In this document: positions 47,154 to 58,262 of the stretch, piece after piece
Numbering within the stretch: position 1 is the first letter of the stretch
Layout: each line of letters opens with the position of its first letter
Source: Cinclus cinclus
Taxonomy: Eukaryota; Chordata; Aves; Passeriformes; Cinclidae
DNA: 64,000 nt
Direction: 5' to 3'
Assembly: GCF_963662255.1 (NCBI RefSeq)
Contig: NC_085049.1
Coordinates: forward strand, 26,816,142 to 26,880,141
Notes under the pieces: model-generated
What the model was told of the DNA's origin: nothing
Databases searched by the model: none
What the model saw: the letters and a program-made list of their open reading frames with translations, nothing else
Made by a program: the position numbers and the translations under genes

Positions 47154-48777
47154 AGAGGAAGAGTCAAAAATCTCTCTGGGAATAGTGTGACCCAAGCAGT
47201 AACAAAGCATTCAGCAAAGAAGTAGATGTTCTCGTAACTTATGGCATCATCAACAAGAACAAAACATAAATTACCTGTCTGAGAGCAGGCAAGAAAGAAA
47301 AAGAAATCTTTTTAAGTGAGAAGCACCCCAATCACTAGTGTGTTTGGAAATATTTGATGAAATGACAGACTTAGGGAGAAAAACATGTCATGTCTCCACT
47401 CACCCTCTCACATTTTCAACTCCATTAGTCTGGCTCCAAGAATAATTGATGGAATGACTGGCAAAATTCAGAATGCGGCAGTTCCAGGTGAGTTTCACCG
47501 GTTTAAAGGAGAATTCCCTGCTATGTCAGTGGCCTGCCTGAAATAAACTAGCACTACCAGAGACAGGCAAATACAGAATGAACTCCTGCTCCATTCTCCT
47601 ACCATTAACTCTGTTAGAAGTCATGATTAAAGCTTTTCTGTCTTCATTGGCTGTGACCATCAATTTAGTATTGAGAAGTCTTCTAGGAAGATGTATTTCA
47701 CAAAGAGCTTGAGGAGTCCATGCAGAAGTCATAATCCCCTTTTAGCTTCCTGTGAAGGCTTATTTCCTTCAGTACATTGAGAAAGAATTATTTTATGAAT
47801 GAAAAAGAGCTATGGGTACTTTAAAACAACACCAGCCCTAAGAGTCTTTTTCACAGTAAAAGGCCAGGAAGGAGAAAAAGGAAGTTATGTAATCTGAGCA
47901 AAGCTTCACAGGGCAATATTAAGAAAGATTTTCACCTCAAAAGAAATACAGATGAAATGGGGAGTTCTATTCAGGAGCCTTTAATTTTTTATTTTTTTAA
48001 ACAGGTTTTAAATATGCAAATGAAGAAAAAATATGCGAATCTTATAAATAACAAACCAGATAACCTCACACTGTAACACCACAAACACCCCAGTGGAGAA
48101 AAAAATGCAGTATTAATACCAACAATCACCAAACAATCAAATTTGCCTTGTTCTAGGCAAAAATATTCATAGAATCAAGTGCATGACTACAGCTGACAGA
48201 AGGATTCCAGTCAGGTACAACTCGCCCCAGAGAGAAAGTTCCTTTTCCAGAAAAGAAACCATTACTTCATGCACACGAGGTTCCTTATCCTACTCACAGC
48301 TAAAAATAAATACTCTGTGTTTGCATACAGTGCTCTTCAACAGAGATCTCAACAACCTGAACAATTTCTTAGGAAGTACTCCTGGTGAGGTAGGTTTATC
48401 ATCATTCCTGCTTTACAAATGAAAAGGAGACTTGCCCAGAGTTTCACAGGTATTCAGCATCAGAGTCACATCCCCTGGCTCTGCACCAAACCTCTCCCAC
48501 TGGGCAATGCTCCTTCCTAGGTTCTACTATTGCATTCAATAATTTATTTTAAGACAACAAGTATGTTTCATATTACAGTATAGCATTTTGTAATAAAACA
48601 AGAACACAGTATAGCTCAGCTTTGAGGTACCACTCCTCTCCCCTTCCCAAACCTTTCACTTGGAGGTAACCAAAATAATTATGGAGTAATGCAAAAGAGT
48701 TATTTAAAATAAGTGCTGTAGAAGCAGATATGCAAGTGACACCAAGTATTATGTTTCTGAGAAACAAGAATATTTGT

Positions 48778-48783
48778 TTTATT
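48778..48783 (-). terminator. TIGAR: Candidate TIGAR poly(A) signal
   Basis: An AATAAA on the minus strand about 190 bases after the TIGAR stop. A second hexamer lies at 48543-48548 and could be used instead. Confidence 0.45.
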
Positions 48784-48973
48784 TCGCTACTGCCAACTTA
48801 TACAGGGCACTAGGACCATGCAAATTGTGGTTTTTAAGATGGCAAGCAGTTGCATGTCTCCCTTTTCTCAACTGGGTGTCAGCAATTGTAGTCAGTCCCA
48901 GTAATTACTACAGATACTTTTCCCAAGCTTAGCAAACTTGTGATCTAATCCCACTTGACCCCCACAGAGACTC

Positions 48974-49432
48974 TTAAAACACTTTTGAAGCTACACATTC
49001 AGCTCCCACATCCACTAAGTGAGAGTCTTGGTTAAGACAGACACACATGATTTTGGGGTTTAACAAACTCCTGTTTTCAAGTTCTATAATGAAATTACTG
49101 ACTCCAGTATTAGGACTGACAGAAGACAGCTGGGACTTGCTTAAATTTGGTGGTAAGGTACAGTTGAGATCTGACACAAAATAGCCAATCCAGTTCCTCA
49201 TGTAGGCTCCATGACTCACCACCAAAATATTGGCATCTAATACGGTGGAAGATCCACTTCCCTCAGAGCTTGGCTCTGCCTCACTGCAGTGGTTCATCCA
49301 AGGGAAAACAAATTGTTCTCCAGATGTTCCTGAACTTCTGCATGGGACACCAGGCTTGCCGTGCCCCTTCTGCTCCAACTCAACAGCCAGCTGGCACAGG
49401 AATTCAAAAAAATCCCTCACACGCTCTCTCAC
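48974..49432 (-). CDS. TIGAR: TIGAR terminal coding exon (exon 6)
   Basis: 459 bases including TAA, after acceptor ccttttcctgcag. It starts [20 protein letters not shown] and includes [20 protein letters not shown] and [10 protein letters not shown], ending [10 protein letters not shown]. Confidence 0.95.
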   Translation of the reverse strand: MRERVRDFFEFLCQLAVELEQKGHGKPGVPCRSSGTSGEQFVFPWMNHCSEAEPSSEGSGSSTVLDANILVVSHGAYMRNWIGYFVSDLNCTLPPNLSKSQLSSVSPNTGVSNFIIELENRSLLNPKIMCVCLNQDSHLVDVGAECVASKVF

Positions 49433-52400
49433 CTGCAGGAAAAGGCCAGAAGGGAACATTGTGAAGAACAAAGAGATCATTGGGAAGCAAGCACAGATTT
49501 GGCCTTTCAGAAATCTGACACTTCAGTTAAAAGACAAAGACTTCTCACAGACAAAGCACAGAAGACAATGTAAGTTAATGTAGTAGTTTTGGTACGCCAA
49601 TCTATACAAACCACCACAGTTACCGACTCCTATGCAAACTCCTCTGCCCTCCAGACAGCAACTACTATCATCCTCCTGTGAGCCAGAGCTTCATGAGGGG
49701 TCAGTCTCAAAATCAGTATTTTAGCTAAAAAGAGATGCCCCACCTGGCAGCTACTGTTATCAGACCAAGCAGCATTTTTCAACTTGGCAAATAACTCTGT
49801 TTGGGCTGAGCTCCCAGTAGGAAACTCCCAATACCTGCAATTACACTGATAAAAAAAATCTCAGAAGTCAGTCAGAAGTCAGTCAGAAGTCAGTCAGAAG
49901 TCAGTCAGAAGTCAGTCAGAAGTCAGTCAGAAGTCAGTCAGAAGTCAGTCAGAAGTCAGTCAGAAGTCAGTCAGAAGTCAGTCAGAAGTCAGTCAGAAGT
50001 CAGTCAGAAGTCAGTCAGAAGTCAGTCAGAAGTCAGTCAGAAGTCAGTCAGAAGTCAGTCAGAAGTCAGTCAATCAATAAATAATTACCATACTTCATCC
50101 AGTGTTTCTCCCCCAGAAGGTGTGAATGAAGGACATTGCTCTCCAGCATCCTTTGCCATAGCCTTGAGGTCAGCCAAAGGCCTTCCTTCTGCAACACCAT
50201 ATTTCTGTAAGGGAAGCAGGGGGTTTGGCAGGATGTGTCAGGTCACCTGTGCCCCTTCCAGAGGCTGCAAACAGCTCTTTACAGCTTTGTTTTCATGGAT
50301 TCCCAAGACTTAGCTACCTTTTACATTTTATCCCAGTTTTGGGCAAGGAAATATCTTTATATACATATCCTTTTAAACAGCAGATACATATATACATACA
50401 TATATATATATATATATATACACACACATATATATACATATATATATATATATATATGCTCAGTAGACAACTACACTAAGAGCAGCACCTCATCTAAAGC
50501 ACGGACATTCTAAACATGACCTGCAGTCTGGTCTTTGCATGGAGATTTTTTTTCTTCCAGATACTCATCCCCAGCATACAACGTTAAGTGTCTTTGTGAC
50601 TGAGGTCACAGTGCAAGTGCTTCTGTACATAGCCCTTCACGTGAGGATAAACCCCATTTGCTCTCTGCCTGCAGAAAGGCTACAGGGAAATATTTTTCAC
50701 AAGAAGCCAGTATTTTCTCTAAAGACCTATGAAGTCTTCAGACTTAAATTCAGAATTTTTGAAAAAGACATTTAAAAAGGGAAACAAAACCACACAATTA
50801 AAAGTAAATAATAGGGCCTTGATGATTTCAAGGGAAGAACTGAAATTTCTGAGTGAAAAGATTCAAACAGGAAATGCTACAATCACGTGCTGCTCTTTAA
50901 ACACAAAATCTTACCTTATTTAAACCATTAAAACAGCCTAGTTACAACATTCATCACTTAATTTTGGCTCTGCATCACCATTCTGGAAACAATTTATTGT
51001 CCCTAATGTGAATAGGTCAGCTTCCAGTGATAAAAAACACATTAAACAGTGCTCTCCACTGCCAAGTCTACCACTCAATAAGCCAAGATACCCATGAGCA
51101 GGAATTTGCATTTTAAAGTTGTTCAATATTTGATAAATTCTTTTGGCACTTACTCTCTCTCGCAGTCTTGCATCGTACTTGATTTCCAAGTCTTTGCAAA
51201 ACCTGTTTTTCCCTAGAATGGCAGCAGCAGTCTAAAAAGTGAATATACAGTCACATCAACTGGACACAACAGAGACACAGCACCTTACACCACCACAGCC
51301 AAGGTGAATCCCACCAGCAGCATCCCAACAACCCAAACCAAAAAACTGTAAAGTTTTTCAGCTACCAGTTTGGCAAAAATGGACAGATGGCCCAGATCAG
51401 GACATAAAAATAGAAAAGCTGCAATCTTCTGGCAGTTCCTTCCCAATTCAAAGTCCAGAACAGCCAAAAACACAGCACCTGTGAGAGGTGGGCAGCAGGG
51501 TTTACTGGGATAAGACCCTCACCTTGATTAGAACAAAGAGCAGTCATGCCCACACAGTCTTTTCATGTAGTACATGGGCCAGACTCACAGCTGTGTTCCC
51601 TGAAAGTGCTCAGTTAATCCAACTGAAAAAACATCCGACACCTGCCTGGCTGCCACAGCCGATCCTTAGGACTGGAAGGTACCTCTGGAGATCACCTTGC
51701 CCAGGCAGAGTCACTTGGAGCAGGTGACACAGAAGTATGTCCATGGCTCACATATGCACCTAACTGTGAAGGCTACACTGGCTTCACAGACAGTTTTGGC
51801 TGTGCAAATATATACACCCAATCAGACATTTAAAGAACTCATTTTGAAAATGATCCTTGGATTCTAACACAAATAAGCAGCCTTGCTGTACTACTGGCAC
51901 ATTAAACATATTGCTTACGACAAATCTGGCCTTGGAACTTAAACCTTCTGTCAAAGAATAATGCAAAAATAAGAAGACAGGGTTGAACCCACTTCCTTGT
52001 GTATATGCACAGCACAGTTATTTGTATGATTATATGCAGGAATTTCCTCTTTTGCAACAGAACTTGTACATCCCTCCCATATTCGAGCTGTGAAGTGACA
52101 GTGTAGTAACAGGCCCTTCATAGAACTGCAGCTGCCAAGAAAGGGAGCTCTGAACACATGGAAACTTCAGCTTTACACATCTTTGAGAAAGCCTTCCCAA
52201 CATCTGGATAGCTTGTCAAACAAATGGCAAAACACAATTCCCATATGCAAAAGAAAAATCTAGTTCTTTCACATTAGGAGAGTGCAATTCTGAAAGTGTT
52301 CCTCAAGGAAAGGGCTGTTTCTAATATAAGAAAGAAAATCCCAAACCAATTCCCATAAGGCAGATGCACAGACACTTTTATGAAAGTTAGAAAGCACTCT

Positions 52401-55400
52401 TCATGTTTTAAGATATAATCACTGCCATTTATACATGTAAAGGAAGTGATTCAGGCAGCTATTGTGATTTTTAAAATATTCAACTATTGCACTCTTCCCT
52501 CCTTGTCTCTTTTGTTTTCTGCTTAAGTTGTGCTCCTACAGCAGTTTCTGGAATTGTGCTGCAAAACTGATGAGCAATGTTGACGGTGTATATTTCAAAC
52601 TAAAAAAAAGGAGATTTATACTACATTTGGTTGATCTGGTTTACAACACAGCTTCACAGACTTTTAGCAGGACAACACAGCAAAAAGCAAGCAAACAAGA
52701 ATGGCTTAGGAGCTTCAACCCCCTACATGCCTCTTGAAAACAGAATCAGTAACAGAAGAACTAAAGACAGAGCCTCCATAGGAGACATGACCTTCCTAGA
52801 ACAGCTAATCTGACTTTAAAAATTTTCATTCCCTAACTTTTGAGTATTTCATAATCCTGCACACAAGGTCACATGGGTAATTCCACATAGTAATCTGTCC
52901 TCTTTATTTAATCTGTACTGTATACTTACTGCATCAAGGCAAGAGGTGTGACATGCCTGACAAAACCCAACATCTCTGCACATTGAATGATCCTTGCACT
53001 GATTTCACAGAAAAACTTGACCCTGCCTGCATTGGTCTCCATTTCTCAGAACACAGCAAGAAGCCACAGTGCCTGGGACAGCACAACAATGTAACAGCTA
53101 ACCTGGTTTGCTTCTTCAGAGAAAAACTCCTTTCTGCCTGTGATACTTCCAAGTCTCCATTACTCCTTTAGCAAGAACAATGCCCATATAAAATAATGGC
53201 AAATCATGGAACCGTGGACTGGTTTGGGTTGAAGGGACCTTAGAGATCACCCTCTTCCAACCTCCTGCTGTGATCAGGAACAACTTCCACTATCCCAGGC
53301 TGCTCAGAGCCCCATTCAACTTGGCCTTGGACACTTTCAGGGATCCAAGGGCAGCTTTTGGCTCTGTCACTGCATAATTTTTGCATCACCACAACAAAAT
53401 CTAGCAAATAAATGCCAGATTTGGAAGCCAGTTGTTGCCTCAAGAATCACTCACCTGCTTTGCTCGAAGGAGGTCACTCGAAAAGACATGGGTAAACTTC
53501 ACATTACTGAGAAATACACCAGCAGCATCTGCTTGCCTGAAACCAGTTGCAGAGAGTGGTTCATCCACTCCTTGACCTACAAAATAAAAACCCCACAACA
53601 TTAAGACATGGAAATTTTTGACCATTTAGGAGCTGACTGGGCCTGTCAGCAATAAAGAAGCTGCCCAGCCATAAGAAAATATTTCTCCTTTAGCAAAGCA
53701 AATAATTAAGAAAAGTCACTGCTCTTCTGGTCTTCTCTAAACTCAGTCATGTAAATTTAATGATAAAAAGGAGTGAAGTCTAGGAAGACAAAATGATTAT
53801 CTATGATAATTACATCATTCTATAGCTTTGACAAATTGAAATATAAAACAGAGACCTACATTTAATAAATGTGACCATTTTTAGAAGGGTCACTGGTCAG
53901 GTTTCTGCAAGAGGTATCTCACAGCTGAACTTCATAGACAGATTTGTTAAATGCAAATAAGAAAGAGGACAATACTGCTGAGAGAATGAGATGCAAACAC
54001 AATCTGTTGTGGTCTCTTCCTCTCCACTTCACACACTGACAGTAATGCTCATGCAAGCTGGAGCAAACCCAGCTGGAAAGCAGCAAGCCTTCCAAAAATT
54101 GTTTCCAGCCAGAAAGTCTGTGAGAGTAACTGGTCACAGAGCTCTAGGACAGTGTTGAGAGAAGCAGCACATTGGAAATCCAACCTGAATTGAACAGATG
54201 TGCTCCTGCCACAGCTCAGAGCCTGCAGGAGAGCCCAGAACTGTGGTGGAGGGACAAACACGTAACAGATTGATACATCCACATCAGATTCAGAACAAGG
54301 ACAATAAACAATTTTCACTCAGAAAATGGACAATCCAACAGCAAAAGACAGAACACCAGAAGTCCAGAACCCGAGTTCTGGGCACCTCATCTGTAATTCA
54401 GACATGTGAGATGTCTGACCCCAGTGTGCTTGTAAAGGCCTTACACATCTCAAAACAAGAGGCTTCCCCTAAAACAGAAGCTATGTTCTCTCGACACTGA
54501 AGAGGAACTCACTACACATCATTTGACCCAAGGAGTTAGGAATTCAAAAGACATCATCACTATTTTTAAGCAAGTAAAGCAGGGGAATATTCTTTACACA
54601 TTTTATTATGTGCACAAATCCATGCTGCAAGAACTGTAAATGGCAATGTCACAAAGGGAGGAAAATCTGGAAGCACAATACTCATTCACAACATGAAGTA
54701 CTGTAGAAAGCTCATTTATTCAGAGTACAACCCCAGCCTTGATTTTCCTACAGCAGACATCCAGGCAGCTCAGTGTGTTCAGTTCTGGGCGTACAAACCA
54801 GCAGCCACTAAGATTTAGTTTCAAATATGTCCAAAAAAGACTGACTTTCCTAGAAAGCTGGGATTGAGGAATTCAAGCTTTTAAACAAACTTTACTTTTC
54901 ATTCTCCCTTGCCCTACTGCAGGTTTTTAATGCAAGTAACAGATTCCCTTCTTAATGCAACAGCGTCCTTCACATCAGGATCTTTATCCATCCTTCTGCA
55001 GCTCCTTTTCCCAGACTTCATATTACTGGGATTTAACACAGTGCTATAGAGTCCTTAGTAAAAGGTGCTGCTACCATTTTATTTGATTACATGCAACTTT
55101 TTTTTTTAACCTGTGTAGAAAAAGGAACTCTTCTAATACTTCTGTTAAAAAACAAAATGCATCAGCATCTGTTGATATTCTGAGGAGGGTGACTTAAAAT
55201 CTTCTGTAACATTATGAAAGCCTGTATGTCCTGACTTACACAAAGTCTCTAAGGTTGACAATGTTACTGCTTAAGAACATCTGAGTAGCTGGTGAGAGGA
55301 TTCCACCATGATTTTCCATCTCTAGCCAGCCAACAGAATAACTCTTACTCACCTTGCAGTACCTTGTCTTTGTTGTATCTTGTTTCTCCACTGAAAGAGA

Positions 55401-56759
55401 TTGTAAACAACAACAAAAAATAACTTGTCATTTCAGGGGATTTTGAAAAACTTTGTTTTATTAAACATCAACAAGAGACAGCAGCACCTGAATGTAAAAC
55501 GAAAAAAAAGAGACAGTGCAGCACAAACTCTTTTCAAAACAATGCATGCAAAGATTTTATAACAATAAAAGAAAAAAACATTTTCACATCAATTCCAATC
55601 ATGCTGCCAGTTTTTAATGACACAAAGTCATCTAGAATGAAAGTAAGAGAAGTGATTTCGTAAAGTTCTCATAAGTGCAGAACAATTTATCTGTAACAAC
55701 TACACCTCTGTGCAGGAGAAAAAGCTGCAGGAAGACTTTGGAGCCCTCTTTTGACAAGCACATGCTAGCAGTTGGTTCTCTGAACTTGACAGGGAACCAT
55801 CTGCAGAGATTGGAAGAGATTATCAAGGGTAGCAGCAGAATTGCACATCTGGAAGAAACAGAGCCTAGGAAGTCAGAGCAGAAGAAATCATAGAATCAAG
55901 GAATGATCTTAAAGATCATCCAGTACCAACACCCTGCCATGGACAAGGACATCTTACACCATCCCAGATTGCTCAAAACTCCATCCACCCTAGCCTTGGA
56001 CACTTCCAGGGATGCAGCAGCCACAGCTTCTCTGGGAAACCTGTGCCAGGACCTCCCAACCCTCACAGAGAACAATTTTTACATGACAGCCAATCTAAAC
56101 CTCCACTCTGTCAGCGTGAAGCCATTCCCCTTTGTCCTGCCACTCCACACCCTTGCAAAGAGTTCCCTCCATCTTTGAAGTCACCCCAAAGCCTTCTGCT
56201 CTCCAGGCTGAACAATCCCAATTCCCTCAGCCTTTCCTCCCAGCAGAGCTGCTCCATCCCTCTGATCCCTTGGTGTCCCTGCTCTGGGCTGGCTCCAGCA
56301 GCTCCCTGTCCTTCCTGTGCTGGGATCCCAGGGCTGGATGCAGCCCTGCAGGGGGGTCTCAGCAGAGCGGGGCAGAGGGGCAGAATCTCCCCTGCCCTGG
56401 GGCTTATAGTGAAGGAGGAAAAAAGCTCAGCTTTCCTACAAAATAAAGCGTTTTCTCCTGACAGCTGCAGGAAGCTGGCGCTACTTGGCTCAGTCAGCTA
56501 CAAACCTCTCTCAACAGAGTGGGAGAAAAAGTCACTTTAGGAATTCCACCCGAGTCACCAACGTCCAATTCTTTAGCATTTCACGGGAGAAACGCTCACA
56601 CCACCATTCCCACCCTTGCCCCGCCTGAGAGCTTTAGCTCAGCTTCCCCCTCCCGCTGCCCGTGACCCAGCAGGGGACGCGGCCCCCGGGGCACCGCCGC
56701 CGCCGGGGATGCTCGGGCGGTACTCACTGCCGCACGACCGTCAGCCCGAACCGAACCAT
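48974..56759 (-). CDS. TIGAR: TIGAR, fructose-2,6-bisphosphatase-like phosphatase
   Basis: Complete TIGAR on the minus strand. Exons 56759-56728, 55390-55353, 53576-53455, 51231-51154, 50204-50094 and 49432-48974 join to 279 residues (human 270). The family belongs to the histidine phosphatase (phosphoglycerate-mutase-like) superfamily. It lowers fructose-2,6-bisphosphate, restrains glycolysis and favours the pentose phosphate pathway, acting in the cytosol and at mitochondria. The phosphohistidine motif RHGE is at residues 10-13 (His11). [20 protein letters not shown] and [10 protein letters not shown] follow. RLRER at 86-90 supplies Glu89, and the second active-site His is in VVSHGAYMR (His201, human His198). 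The segment around 145-190 differs in length and sequence from mammals, as is normal for this loop. The residue matching human Glu102 is Asp. The ATG has a strong context (gccATGG) in a CpG island. Confidence 0.96.
49862..50070. repeat. 11-base minisatellite in TIGAR intron 5, 19 perfect copies
   Basis: The unit cagaagtcagt is repeated exactly 19 times without a mismatch over 209 bases. On the transcribed (TIGAR) strand each unit contains ctgac motifs that fit the branch-point consensus. The perfect homogeneity suggests recent expansion. Confidence 0.97.
50094..50204 (-). CDS. TIGAR: TIGAR coding exon 5
   Basis: 111 bases encoding [20 protein letters not shown] and [17 protein letters not shown]. 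The donor used in this frame is gtatgg, a weak site, and a long minisatellite begins 23 bases beyond it. Confidence 0.93.
50385..50459. repeat. TA/CA microsatellite in TIGAR intron 4
   Basis: Compound tatata, tacata and cacaca tract of about 75 bases. Confidence 0.95.
51154..51231 (-). CDS. TIGAR: TIGAR coding exon 4
   Basis: 78 bases encoding [20 protein letters not shown] then ARLRER, with acceptor acttttag-type and donor gtaagt. It carries Glu89. Confidence 0.95.
51655..51735 (-). mobile_element. CR1 LINE 3' fragment in TIGAR intron 3
   Basis: ggactggaaggtacctctgg, agatcaccttgcccaggcag and tcacttggagcaggtgacac match the reversed 3' end of an older CR1 subfamily. Confidence 0.7.
53202..53350 (-). 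mobile_element. CR1 LINE 3' end in TIGAR intron 3
   Basis: aatcatggaaccgtggactg, tgaagggaccttagagatca, cactatcccaggctgctcag and cttggccttggacactttca; minus orientation, 5'-truncated. Confidence 0.9.
53455..53576 (-). CDS. TIGAR: TIGAR coding exon 3
   Basis: 122 bases encoding [20 protein letters not shown] and [20 protein letters not shown], ending in phase 0 at donor gtgagt. Confidence 0.96.
55353..55390 (-). CDS. TIGAR: TIGAR coding exon 2
   Basis: 38 bases completing His11 and encoding [12 protein letters not shown] plus one base of Gly24. The acceptor is tctctttcag and the donor gtgagt. It was found by phase and by family sequence (human GETRFNKEKIIQ), being too short for ORF scanning. 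Confidence 0.93.
55885..56530 (-). mobile_element. CR1-containing repeat in TIGAR intron 1, arm B of a long inverted repeat
   Basis: Starts with a reversed CR1 tail (atcatagaatcaaggaatga), runs through the full 3' CR1 segment to agcagagcggggcagagggg, and then continues into about 100 bases of non-CR1 sequence up to tcaacagagtgggagaaaaa. Between about 55965 and 56530 it is the reverse complement of 29785-30365. The central 273 bases are identical. Confidence 0.92.
56728..56759 (-). CDS. TIGAR: TIGAR coding exon 1
   Basis: 32 coding bases: [10 protein letters not shown] plus two bases of His11, ending at donor gtgagt. Confidence 0.92.
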
Positions 56760-56825
56760 GGCGCCGGGCAGCTCAGGGGGGCGCAGGTGAACGCAGACGC
56801 GCGCAGGTGTGCCCACACGCGCGCG

Positions 56826-56831
56826 CACGTG
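56826..56831. promoter_or_regulatory. E-box CACGTG upstream of TIGAR
   Basis: A palindromic CACGTG (MYC/USF/CLOCK-type site) about 70 bases upstream of the TIGAR ATG, in alternating GC sequence. Confidence 0.4.
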
Positions 56832-56876
56832 AGCGCGCCTCCCACTGCCCGCACTGCGGCGCCGCGCGCCTCGCCG

Positions 56877-56884
56877 TGACGTCA
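56877..56884. promoter_or_regulatory. Consensus CRE TGACGTCA upstream of TIGAR
   Basis: The full palindromic CRE lies about 118 bases upstream of the TIGAR ATG. CREB has been reported to act on the human TIGAR promoter; occupancy here is inference. Confidence 0.5.
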
Positions 56885-57018
56885 TGCCCCCGCCCGGCGT
56901 CCCGCTCTGACGCCACCGGAGGCGGCTCCCGGCAGGAAAGGAGGATCCGGGAAGGGTTTATGGCTTCCTGCAGCTCCCTGATGGTACGGGGCAGCTGGCA
57001 ATGCTCCCACGCCAAAAG

Positions 57019-57208
57019 CGGCAGGACGAGAGGGAACGGCCGCGCGGGATGCTTGGGAAGAAATTCCTCTCCCAACGGGTCGTGCAGCATTCAGACAAGC
57101 TGCGGGGCAGCGGTGGAGTCACCGGCCCTGGTGGCATTTAAGCGTCCCGTGGATGTGGCGCCTGGGGACAGGGTTCAGTGGTGGGCGTGGCAATGTGAGG
57201 TTTACACC
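57019..57208 (+). mobile_element. CpG-rich CR1 remnant inside the TIGAR CpG island
   Basis: gcggcaggacgagagggaac, ggaagaaattcctctcccaa, gcggtggagtcaccggccct and atgtggcgcctggggacagg match a CR1 3' region, with no surviving tail. Many CpG sites are kept, unlike the other copies. Confidence 0.75.
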
Positions 57209-58097
57209 TGACCTTCTGCAGCCTAAATGGTTCCGCGTTCTCACTCTGCGATCGCAGTCAGGAGGCTTTCACCTTAAAACTCCGGGTTTCGCGCCGGCTC
57301 ACAACGCTGGCGTTAAGGAAACTTCCTGGGCTAAGCATCCCGGAGCCACTTTGACTGACACTCAGCCTGAGCTGGGACTCAAGCCCCTTCCCAGCTGCAT
57401 CCCCCACACTCACAGTCGGACCAGGTTTCCCTTTACCACAGTCTCAGATGTCCAGATGCTGAAAACGCTTCAATCACACTGCAATTAATAACAAAACAAC
57501 AGCCCGAGCCAGTGGCCTCCCAGGAGGGACACAGCACAAAGGAACCCCTGCGCTTTCATACCCTCACAGATTAAAGGTAGGAATGTGGGGTTCCAGCTCC
57601 TGTCGTGTCTGAGTGTCCATCCCCTGCCTGGTACCACAGGGTGCTGTGCTGGGCAAAGGGCTGGCAATTCCCAGCCTCTTAGCTAAGAGCTGCTCCAGAG
57701 CTCAGCCTGCAGCTCCACCCTGAGATTGCTGCACTGAGTGTGTTTCTCCACACCGGGATCAGGGGATGGACCAAGTTTGCCCCTTTGCCCCTTTGCAGAA
57801 CACAGAATACTTGATGATGTTCAGTCTGGTTACATCAGCTCAGTTAACACTGGTTGGGAGCAGCGCTTTGCTCAGAGTAATATCAATACATTGATATTTA
57901 TATATAGATGGGTAAAGGGTGTTACTCACAAGTCAGTCAGAAACCTGGGCAGCCAAATCACATCGCTGAGTAACCATCAGCAAAGGCCAGCCGGTTCCAA
58001 GGAGTAGTTTAAAGCAGGAGTTCCCAAGGCAGAGCAGTGTGAGGTGTCAGCATCTACATCCAGCTGGGACCACACTGGTCTTGTTCTGCAGAACCCA

Positions 58098-58262
58098 CAG
58101 AGTCACAGGATGTCCTGGCTTGGAAGGGACCTTAGAGATCATACAGTTCCAACCCCCTGCCATAGGCAGGGACATCTTCTATTGTCCCAGGTTGCTCCAA
58201 GCTCTCTCCATCTGGGCTTGGACACTTTCCAGGGGCAGCCACAGCTTCTCTGGGCAGCCTAA
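58098..58262 (-). mobile_element. CR1 LINE 3' end
   Basis: cagagtcacaggatgtcctg, gcttggaagggaccttagag, ccccctgccataggcaggga and cagccacagcttctctgggc; minus orientation. Confidence 0.9.

Larger units (their letters stand above)
43243..48540. other. Gene-free spacer between FGF23 and TIGAR (convergent 3' ends)
   Basis: FGF23 (+) and TIGAR (-) converge here. The stretch contains CR1 fragments at 45.3 and 46.1 kb, an A21 run, a 47-base tandem duplication at 47.06 kb and an unexplained 197-codon minus-strand ORF at 46390-46983. Nothing else is recognisable. Confidence 0.55.
56600..57320. promoter_or_regulatory. TIGAR: CpG island and promoter of TIGAR
   Basis: CpG dinucleotides are dense from about 56600 to 57320, in contrast to the rest of the window. 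The island covers TIGAR exon 1 and upstream sequence, with GC boxes (gggcgg at 56715-56720, ccccgcc near 56617). No TATA box is obvious, which fits a broadly expressed gene. Confidence 0.8.

Noticed and set aside
55750..55775. Possible p53 half-site in TIGAR intron 1 (near caagcacatgctagc)
   Set aside because: No 10-base window fits RRRCWWGYYY, so it does not qualify even as one good half-site.
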